Source of the DNA: Pusillimonas sp. UBA6240
GTDB lineage: Bacteria; Pseudomonadota; Gammaproteobacteria; Burkholderiales; Burkholderiaceae_B
Assembly (NCBI GenBank): GCA_002441445.1
Contig: DJWC01000129.1
Span: 4,821 to 23,990 of the forward strand
Length of the DNA: 19,170 bases
Direction of reading: 5' to 3'
Each line of letters starts with the position of its first letter. Position 1 is the stretch's first letter. Positions 14,162 through 19,170 of the stretch are shown piece after piece. The notes beneath the pieces are model-generated. The model searched no databases, had not been told where the DNA came from, and saw only the letters and a program-made list of their open reading frames with translations. Position numbers and translations under genes: made by a program.

Positions 14162-14916
14162 GCAAGGCGCGGGCCGCCCGCGTCTATGACCAGCCAGCCG
14201 CCCCGCGCCGGCTGGTGTTCGTAGTCCCAGTCGGGCAGCACGATACGCGTGCAGGCCGCGCCATTCACCGCGAGACTGTGGACAGCGGGCCGATGGGTAT
14301 GGCCATGCACCAGTGTACGCGCGCCGTGGCGCGCAAACGCCTGTTCGATGGCCGCCGGGTCCACATCCATGATGTGCGCGGCTTTGTATCGGTTCGACGC
14401 CATGCTGCGCCGCCTGGCCCAGTCGGCGATGCCGCGCCGCAGCTTCAGGCTCAATGCCAGGAACAGCCGCTGGACGCAGGGCCGGCGCACGATGCGGCGA
14501 AAACGCTGGTAGCCGGCGTCCGCCGTGCAGTATTCATCGCCATGGGTCAGCAGGATCTTCCCCGCGTCCGTATGCAGGCAGGCGGGCTCGGGCAGCAGCG
14601 AGGCGCCGGTCAATGCCATCAGGCGCTCGCCCATCAGGAAGTCGCGGTTGCCACGGCCTATCCATAGCGGGATGCCCGCGGACACCTGCTTGAGTTTGTC
14701 GAGCGAGCAGGCCAGCCAGCCGGGAGGATCGCGCAGGGCGAAATCATCGCCTATCCAGGCGTCGAAGATATCGCCGCACAAGATCAGGGCGTTCGCTTGC
14801 GTGCGCGCCTGATCGAGAAACTGGTGAAATGCGCGGGCGGTCTCCGGCGTGTCCGGCCCCAGATGGATGTCGGAGGCGACCCAGACGACGCCCGCTAGCG
14901 TAATGTCATTCGACAA
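14140..14916 (-). CDS. lpxH: UDP-2,3-diacylglucosamine diphosphatase LpxH
   Basis: A 258-residue calcineurin-like phosphoesterase with the LpxH motif set: DIHLG (16-20), GDIFDAW (48-54), GRGNRDF (87-93), THGDEY (124-129) and HGHTHRP (204-210). These bind the two manganese ions. LpxH hydrolyses UDP-2,3-diacylglucosamine to lipid X in lipid A synthesis at the inner membrane. No ATG exists near the N-terminus in frame. I chose TTG at 14916 (overlapping the ppiB stop by 11 nt); ATT at 14904 is the other option. An ATG that overlaps the ppiB stop (ATGA) is out of frame and runs into TAG, so a small indel near the start is possible. The ppiB-lpxH order is as in E. coli. Its 3' end overlaps the convergent permease gene. 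Confidence 0.9.
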   Translation of the reverse strand: MSNDITLAGVVWVASDIHLGPDTPETARAFHQFLDQARTQANALILCGDIFDAWIGDDFALRDPPGWLACSLDKLKQVSAGIPLWIGRGNRDFLMGERLMALTGASLLPEPACLHTDAGKILLTHGDEYCTADAGYQRFRRIVRRPCVQRLFLALSLKLRRGIADWARRRSMASNRYKAAHIMDVDPAAIEQAFARHGARTLVHGHTHRPAVHSLAVNGAACTRIVLPDWDYEHQPARGGWLVIDAGGPRLAQASKSS

Positions 14917-15415
14917 CCGTGGCTTTCTCGATGACGATATCTTCGGTCGGGACGTCCTGGTGGAAGCCCTTGTTGCCGGTCTTCGCGACTTTGATGGCGT
15001 CGACCACGTCGGTGCCTTCCACGACTTTGCCGAAGACCGCATAGCCCCAGCCATTGGGCGTGGGCGCCGTAAAGTTCAGGAAATCATTGTCGGCCACGTT
15101 GATGAAGAACTGGGCCGTGGCCGAATGAGGATCGGCCGTGCGCGCCATGGCCAGCGTGTAGCGGTTGTTCTTCAGGCCGTTGTCGGCTTCGTTTTCTATG
15201 GGAGCGTGCGTCTGTTTCTGCTTCATGCCGGCGTCGAAGCCGCCGCCCTGCACCATGAAGTTATTGATCACCCGGTGGAAGATGGTGCCGTCGTAAAAAC
15301 CTTCCTTGACGTAGGTAAGGAAATTGGCGGTGGTCTTGGGCGCCTTGGCGGCGTCCAGCTCGATCAGGATTTCGCCTTTGTTGGTCAGGAGTTTGACGCG
15401 TGGAGTTGTGCTCAT
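14906..15415 (-). CDS. ppiB: Cytoplasmic peptidyl-prolyl cis-trans isomerase B (cyclophilin)
   Basis: A 169-residue cyclophilin without signal peptide, so cytoplasmic, the size of E. coli PpiB. Active-site features are present: FHRVI (46-50, catalytic Arg48), FMVQGGG (53-59, Phe53 and Gln56), AMARTADPHSATAQFFIN (89-106) and Trp123 in NGWGYAVFG. It catalyses proline isomerisation during folding. The ATG at 15415 has AAGG 8 nt upstream; the frame runs further but without cyclophilin character. It lies 10 nt downstream of the orphan signal-peptide ORF and overlaps the predicted lpxH start, so these genes probably share a transcript starting at or before the TPR gene. Divergent cysS and ppiB-lpxH is also the E. 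coli arrangement. Confidence 0.96.
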   Translation of the reverse strand: MSTTPRVKLLTNKGEILIELDAAKAPKTTANFLTYVKEGFYDGTIFHRVINNFMVQGGGFDAGMKQKQTHAPIENEADNGLKNNRYTLAMARTADPHSATAQFFINVADNDFLNFTAPTPNGWGYAVFGKVVEGTDVVDAIKVAKTGNKGFHQDVPTEDIVIEKATVVE

Positions 15416-15425
15416 GGATGAACCT

Positions 15426-15557
15426 TCAGTAGGGGGTGGAGGGCGCCGCCGCTTGCGCAAGGCCGCCCAGGCAAAGGGCCAGCGAACTTGCGAAAACAAG
15501 GCTGAGGATGCGCAGCCAGCGGCCGGGCGTATGAAGAGGAATCGAAATGAATGCCAT
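15426..15557 (-). pseudogene. Orphan Sec signal-peptide ORF, probable stump of a lost periplasmic protein
   Basis: A 43-residue frame starts with ATG at 15555-15557 and ends with TGA at 15426-15428. It reads as an almost pure signal peptide: MAFISIPLHTPGRWLR as n-region, ILSLVFASSLALCLGGL as hydrophobic core, AQA-AA as cleavage site, then only PSTPY before the stop. No mature protein remains. It lies between the TPR gene and ppiB on the same strand, where related genomes may carry a periplasmic PpiA-type cyclophilin (from memory, not checked). The simplest reading is a deletion that removed the mature domain. No ribosome site is seen before its ATG; a 14-bp tandem duplication lies there instead. 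The alternative is a genuine small secreted or membrane peptide. Confidence 0.55.
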
Positions 15558-15559
15558 AT

Positions 15560-15587
15560 TGCTATCGTGCTGCTGCTATCGTGCTGT
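15560..15587. repeat. 14-bp tandem duplication
   Basis: TGCTATCGTGCTGC (15560-15573) is followed directly by TGCTATCGTGCTGT (15574-15587), 13 of 14 identical. It sits just upstream (minus strand) of the orphan signal-peptide start codon and 18 nt downstream of the TPR gene stop codon. Confidence 0.85.
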
Positions 15588-15605
15588 TGCGAAAGTGCGG
15601 GGATT

Positions 15606-16382
15606 TCAGGGCGCTGGCTTTTCCAGCAGCTTGGTGGTTTCTGTGGCTTTGGCGCTCGCCTGGCTCACGCCCAGTTCAGCGGCGCGCTGAAAAGACTGGC
15701 GCGCCAGCATGAGCTGGACTTCGCCCATGTTGGCCTTGGCCGTGCCGTAATTGGGATTGGCCTGCAGCGCCATGTCCAGCGCGTCGCGCGCCATGTCCAG
15801 CTTGCCTTGCTTGACGTATTCCGCCGCGAGATTGTTCCATGGCTCGGGCAGTTCCGGGTACAGCGTGGTCATGTTCCGGTAAAGGTCTATGGCCTCGTTG
15901 TTGCGGCCCAGCGCCGCCAGCGCGCGTCCGTGCAGGAACATAAGCTGCACGTCGGCGCCCAGCGCTCCTTGGGCTTCCAGCTGGGCGCTGCGCTTTTCAA
16001 TGACGCGCAGGGCTTCGTCATTCTGGCCGCTGTTCAGCATGGAGGCGATGCGGGCCGTGATTTGCGACGGCGTCAGCGGAATGGCGGTATCCACATCGGG
16101 CGTCAGCGCTTCCAGCAGCCTGGCCAGGCCTTTCCAGCCGCCTTCCTTTACCGCTTCCTTCTTGAACAGCGGGCCATCGTCCACAGCGGGGCGCGGGGGG
16201 AATTTCACCAGCAGGCCGCCCGAACGGGTATCGAATTGCGGCTTGCCTGGACCGGCATCCAGCGAGGATGTAAGATCGACGTGCGGCGTAAGGCCGGGTG
16301 CGGGGGTCTGGGCGACGGCGGTTTGCATCCAGCCGCCCGACAACAGGGCAAGCGCCAGCACAGGACAAGAAATTCGAAGCAC
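15606..16382 (-). CDS. Periplasmic tetratricopeptide-repeat protein
   Basis: 258 residues. A signal peptide covers about 1-24 (MLRIS, hydrophobic core, AVA before Q). A low-complexity Pro/Asp segment follows (25-80), then helical repeats from about 100. Two or three TPR units are clear: 145-178 (FLHGRALAALGRNNEAIDLY), 179-212 (PWNNLAAEYVKQGKLDMARD, ALQANP) and a weaker 213-245. Such proteins act as scaffolds in the envelope; no specific partner is evident. The start is GTG at 16382 with AGGTG 8 nt upstream. It is the first gene of the minus-strand run towards ppiB and lpxH and is divergent from cysS. I do not recognise a characterised homologue. Confidence 0.85.
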   Translation of the reverse strand: MLRISCPVLALALLSGGWMQTAVAQTPAPGLTPHVDLTSSLDAGPGKPQFDTRSGGLLVKFPPRPAVDDGPLFKKEAVKEGGWKGLARLLEALTPDVDTAIPLTPSQITARIASMLNSGQNDEALRVIEKRSAQLEAQGALGADVQLMFLHGRALAALGRNNEAIDLYRNMTTLYPELPEPWNNLAAEYVKQGKLDMARDALDMALQANPNYGTAKANMGEVQLMLARQSFQRAAELGVSQASAKATETTKLLEKPAP

Positions 16383-16487
16383 GGCTTACGCACCTATAGA
16401 TAAAAGTTGTATTGCCATATAGCGGCGCGGAGCAGGCGCGAAGGCCGGGCGGCAAGTTTTTGCAGGCCAGCGTCGGTCTTTCCCGCT

Positions 16488-16496
16488 TGCTATACT
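16488..16496 (+). promoter_or_regulatory. Extended -10 promoter for cysS
   Basis: TGCTATACT (16488-16496) is an extended -10 element (TGn-TATACT). No good -35 lies at 16-18 bp, which is acceptable for an extended -10 promoter. The predicted start near 16503 leaves a leader of about 100 nt before cysS. Confidence 0.5.
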
Positions 16497-16538
16497 TATC
16501 GACCACCATTTTAGCTTGCTTGCCGGCTCGCACCGAAT

Positions 16539-16573
16539 TTACCGCAAGCGGCCCTACGCAACAGGGCCGGTAA
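16539..16573 (+). promoter_or_regulatory. Stem-loop in the cysS leader
   Basis: CGGCCCT (16549-16555) pairs perfectly with AGGGCCG (16563-16569) around a 7-nt loop, and TTACC (16539-16543) can extend the stem with GGTAA (16569-16573) across a 5-nt bulge. It ends 30 nt before the cysS ATG. No T-run follows, so it is not an intrinsic terminator. The leader up to the cysS start contains no ATG and no clear ribosome site. Confidence 0.45.
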
Positions 16574-16603
16574 CCGTATACATTGACCATCATCGACTAG
16601 CGC

Positions 16604-18061
16604 ATGCTGCACATTTATAACACCCTTTCCCGCAACAAAGAGCCTCTCAAAACCGTAGAGCCCGGCAAGGTCCGCATGTATGTCTGCGGGATGACAGTCT
16701 ACGATTTCTGCCACCTGGGGCATGCGCGGATGCTGGTGAGCTTCGATGTCGTGCAGCGCTGGCTGCGCTGCAGCGGCTATCAGGTCGCCTATGTGCGCAA
16801 CATCACCGACATCGACGACAAGATCATCCGGCGCGCGGTGCAGAGCGGCCGCCGCATGGGCGAAGTCACCTCCTTTTTCATCGACGCCATGCATGCGGAC
16901 GAGCGTGCGCTGGGGGTGCAGGCGCCCGACTTCGAGCCGCGCGCCACCGAGCATGTGGGCGAAATGCTGGGCATCATCGGCAAGCTGCGGGAAAAGGGGC
17001 TGGCCTATCAGTCGGAAGACGGCGACGTCAATTACGCCGTGCGTGGCTTTGCGGGCTACGGCAAGCTTTCGGGCAAGTCGCTGGACGACCTTCGGGCGGG
17101 CGAGCGCGTGGCGGTTGCGGCCGGCAAGCGCGACCCGCTGGATTTCGTTCTGTGGAAGTCCGCCAAAGAGGACGAACCCGAGGAATCCAAGTGGGATTCC
17201 CCTTACGGCGTGGGACGGCCGGGATGGCATATCGAATGCTCGGCCATGAGCCGCGCCTTGCTGGGCCTGCCTCTGGATATTCACGGCGGCGGCCCCGACT
17301 TGAAGTTTCCCCACCATGAAAATGAAATCGCCCAGACGGAAGGCGCGTTCGGCGGCCTGCTGGCCTCGATCTGGATGCATTGCGGCCCCCTGATGGTGGA
17401 TGCCGACAAAATGTCCAAGTCCCTGGGCAACTTCCGCACTATACGCGCGACCATCGCCGCCGACCCGAACCTTCCCGACGACCGCGCCGATTACCAGGCC
17501 AATCCGCGGGAAGCGGAAATGCTGCGCTTTTTCATCGTGCGCAATCATTATCGCAGTCCGCAGAACTACACCCCGGATAATCTACTCGATGCACAGAACG
17601 CGCTCGACCGCCTTTACCATACCCTGCACAATGTACCGGCCGAACCCGTCGACATAGACTGGGCTCATCCGGCCGCGCAGGTCTTTCGCGAAGCCATGGA
17701 CGATGATTTCAATACTTCGGGCGCCGTCGCGGCGCTGTTCGAGCTGTCGTCGCAAGCCAATCGCAGCGGCTCCGGCCAGGCATCGGGCTTGCTGCGTGCG
17801 CTGGGCGGCGTGCTGGGACTGCTGCAATCGGACCCGGCGCAATATCTGCAGTCGCCCAGCCGCTATGCGAAATCCGATCATGGGGGCGGCGACGCGCAAG
17901 CCTTGTCCAATCGGCAGATCGACGACTTGATCGCCTTGCGCGCCGCTGCCAAGCAAGAGCGCAACTTCGCCGAAGCCGACCGCATCCGCAAGGAACTGCA
18001 GCAGGCCGGAATAGAGCTCGAAGACAAGGCGGGCGGCATCACTCAATGGCGCCGGGCGTAG
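16604..18061 (+). CDS. cysS: Cysteinyl-tRNA synthetase
   Basis: A 485-residue class I aminoacyl-tRNA synthetase that charges tRNA-Cys in the cytoplasm. The ATP-binding HIGH-type motif is CHLGH (36-40), and KMSKS is at 269-273. The zinc ligands that discriminate cysteine are all present: Cys28, Cys212, His237 and Glu241, matching the E. coli positions shifted by three. The C-terminal helical part has a longer linker (about 395-440, rich in Ser, Gly, Asp) before the anticodon-binding end (RIRKELQQAGIELED). The start matches the family (MLHIYNTLSR), but no ribosome site is evident before it (GACTAGCGC-ATG). The next gene starts 10 nt after the stop. Confidence 0.97.
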   Translation: MLHIYNTLSRNKEPLKTVEPGKVRMYVCGMTVYDFCHLGHARMLVSFDVVQRWLRCSGYQVAYVRNITDIDDKIIRRAVQSGRRMGEVTSFFIDAMHADERALGVQAPDFEPRATEHVGEMLGIIGKLREKGLAYQSEDGDVNYAVRGFAGYGKLSGKSLDDLRAGERVAVAAGKRDPLDFVLWKSAKEDEPEESKWDSPYGVGRPGWHIECSAMSRALLGLPLDIHGGGPDLKFPHHENEIAQTEGAFGGLLASIWMHCGPLMVDADKMSKSLGNFRTIRATIAADPNLPDDRADYQANPREAEMLRFFIVRNHYRSPQNYTPDNLLDAQNALDRLYHTLHNVPAEPVDIDWAHPAAQVFREAMDDDFNTSGAVAALFELSSQANRSGSGQASGLLRALGGVLGLLQSDPAQYLQSPSRYAKSDHGGGDAQALSNRQIDDLIALRAAAKQERNFAEADRIRKELQQAGIELEDKAGGITQWRRA

Positions 18062-18071
18062 GGGCGAGGCA

Positions 18072-18719
18072 ATGACACAGTTTCCATCCTCCAGCCGTCC
18101 CAAGCCTTCTTTCTGGGACGAGGCCACGGCCCATCTCATGGGGCGCGACCGCATCCTGAAAAAACTGATTCCCCGGCACAAGTCGGAATGGCTGGCGCCG
18201 GCCGCGCCGCCGTTCGTAACGCTGGCGCGCGCGGTGGTGGGGCATCAAATATCCATCAAGGCGGCGGACGCCATGTGGGAACGCTTCACCGAAGTATGCG
18301 GGCGCAACCCCACGCCGCGCTGCATGATCAAGCTGGCCGAGACCGACATCAAGCAAACCGGCCTGTCCAAGCGCAAGGCCGAATACATTCTGGATCTGGC
18401 GACGCACTTCGCCGAAAAGAAGATCAAGCCCTCGGCGTGGAGCGGCATGGATGACGAGGCCGTCATCGCCGATCTTTGCGCCATCCGCGGCATAGGGCGC
18501 TGGACGGCCGAAATGTTCCTGATCTTCAATCTGCAGCGGCCGGATGTCCTTCCATTGGACGATCCCAGCCTGCTGAAAGCAATTTCGTTACACTATTTTA
18601 GTGGTGAGCCCGTCTCGCGTTTCGAAGCCCGCGAAGTGGCCCAGGCATGGGCGCCCTGGCGTACGGTGGCTACCTGGTATCTATGGCGCAGCCTGGATCC
18701 GGCGGCCGTGCAATACTGA
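18072..18719 (+). CDS. AlkA-type DNA-3-methyladenine glycosylase (HhH-GPD family)
   Basis: A 215-residue base-excision repair glycosylase of the HhH-GPD superfamily. VGHQISIKAADAMWERF (56-72) is the conserved helix of the bacterial AlkA-type branch, IRGIGRWTAEMFLIF (138-152) is the helix-hairpin-helix with its GIG turn, and the catalytic aspartate is one of Asp163/Asp164 in VLPLDDPSLL. It lacks the N-terminal TBP-like domain of E. coli AlkA, as do the shorter family members. It removes alkylated purines from DNA. The start ATG has AGGGG 7 nt upstream, overlapping the cysS stop. Cotranscription with cysS is likely. Confidence 0.92.
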   Translation: MTQFPSSSRPKPSFWDEATAHLMGRDRILKKLIPRHKSEWLAPAAPPFVTLARAVVGHQISIKAADAMWERFTEVCGRNPTPRCMIKLAETDIKQTGLSKRKAEYILDLATHFAEKKIKPSAWSGMDDEAVIADLCAIRGIGRWTAEMFLIFNLQRPDVLPLDDPSLLKAISLHYFSGEPVSRFEAREVAQAWAPWRTVATWYLWRSLDPAAVQY

Positions 18720-18728
18720 TCAACGCGA

Positions 18729-18737
18729 TGCTCTAAT
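18729..18737 (+). promoter_or_regulatory. Possible extended -10 promoter for accA
   Basis: TGCTCTAAT (18729-18737) has the TGn extension and a TCTAAT hexamer one base from consensus. The -35 region is poor (TGCAAT at 18709-18714). The predicted start would lie about 10 nt before the accA ATG, leaving little room for a ribosome site, so it is weakly supported. Confidence 0.25.
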
Positions 18738-18754
18738 CTGGAAACCTGGCACTC

Positions 18755-19170
18755 ATGCGTAATACTTTCCTGGAATTTGAACAACCCTTGGCCGAGCTCG
18801 AGAGCAAGATCGAAGAGCTGCGCTTCGTGCAGACCGATTCCGCCGTCGACATCTCGGAAGAACTAGGGCGCTTGCAGCAAAAGAACCAGGCACTGGCGAA
18901 AAGCATATACGCCAAGCTCACCCCATGGCAGACGGCTCTGGTCGCGCGGCATCCGCAGCGGCCCTACACCTTGGACTACGTGCGTGAAATCTTCACGGAT
19001 TTCCACGAATTGCATGGCGACCGCATGTATGCCGACGACTTGTCCGTGGTGGGCGGCCTGGCGCGTTTCCATGGCACGCCCTGCATGGTGATAGGCCATC
19101 AAAAGGGGCGCGACACCAAAGAGCGCGCGATGCGCAACTTCGGCATGCCGCGTCCGGAAGGCTATCGCAA
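18755..19170 (+). CDS. accA: Acetyl-CoA carboxylase carboxyltransferase subunit alpha (3' truncated by window edge)
   Basis: The first 138 residues of AccA. FLEFEQPLAELESKIEELR (5-23) is the N-terminal coiled region, and ARHPQRPYTLDYV, HELHGDRMYADD and VIGHQKGRDTKERAMRNFG match the start of the crotonase-fold carboxyltransferase domain of E. coli AccA. With AccD it transfers the carboxyl group from biotin carrier protein to acetyl-CoA, the first step of fatty acid synthesis. The full protein should be about 320 residues, so more than half lies beyond the window. The ATG is chosen by match to the family start; no strong ribosome site precedes it. The enzyme complex uses bicarbonate, which the carbonic anhydrase further left could help provide. 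Confidence 0.96.
   Translation, partial: MRNTFLEFEQPLAELESKIEELRFVQTDSAVDISEELGRLQQKNQALAKSIYAKLTPWQTALVARHPQRPYTLDYVREIFTDFHELHGDRMYADDLSVVGGLARFHGTPCMVIGHQKGRDTKERAMRNFGMPRPEGYR

Noticed and set aside
12994..14667. Long (557-codon) plus-strand open frame overlapping the permease and lpxH
   Set aside because: It is a shifted frame of the permease that runs into antisense lpxH; Arg/Gly/Ala-rich with no hydrophobic pattern or motif.
16018..16593. Minus-strand frame overlapping the TPR gene start and the cysS leader
   Set aside because: It has no ribosome site, reads a different frame of the TPR gene with a signal-peptide region already explained, and shows no domain.
16511..17548. 345-codon minus-strand frame inside cysS
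   Set aside because: Antisense to an intact cysS with all catalytic and zinc residues; His/Ala-rich shadow translation.

Overview
The window is high-GC DNA with dense, short-gapped genes. Its gene set points to a betaproteobacterium of the Burkholderiales, most likely Alcaligenaceae (Bordetella/Achromobacter-like). The evidence is two orphan Bug-type (TctC) solute-binding proteins, a cysS-alkA-accA order, and divergent trmJ/suhB and cysS/ppiB-lpxH pairs. This assignment is inferred from gene content; no 16S or other marker is present.

Region 1 (1-7352) is an accessory uptake and catabolism block. It starts with the tail of an unidentified gene and a bidirectional terminator. A LysR regulator (minus) then faces a Bug binding protein, and the shared promoter carries a textbook LysR box about 65 bp upstream of the predicted transcription start. 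An M81/MlrC-like metallopeptidase follows, behind an odd degenerate short-repeat leader. An IclR regulator (minus) then faces a second Bug protein and a two-subunit CoA-transferase that resembles PcaI/PcaJ. Each regulator probably controls the binding protein opposite it. No TctA/TctB membrane partner lies in the window.

Region 2 (7494-11668) is housekeeping. It holds trmJ (minus, tRNA 2'-O-methyltransferase) divergent from suhB, then a TerC-CBS-CorC membrane protein whose stop overlaps the start of undecaprenyl-diphosphatase (uppP/bacA).

Region 3 (11722-14161) is a two-gene unit: a beta-carbonic anhydrase behind a strong -10 box, then an SLC23/NCS2-fold permease. The permease lacks the usual purine-site motifs and carries a C-terminal cytoplasmic extension that looks like a degenerate RsbW/GHKL-type domain. 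I regard this pair as the most interesting part of the window.

Region 4 (14140-16382, minus strand) runs TPR lipo/periplasmic protein, an orphan 43-residue signal-peptide ORF (probably the stump of a lost periplasmic protein, perhaps a PpiA-type cyclophilin), ppiB, and lpxH with a non-ATG start. The lpxH end overlaps the end of the permease gene in convergent orientation.

Region 5 (16604-19170) is cysS, an AlkA-type DNA glycosylase, and the 5' part of accA, cut by the window edge. I saw no tRNA, rRNA, CRISPR array, transposase or phage gene. No gene-free stretch exceeds 300 bases.
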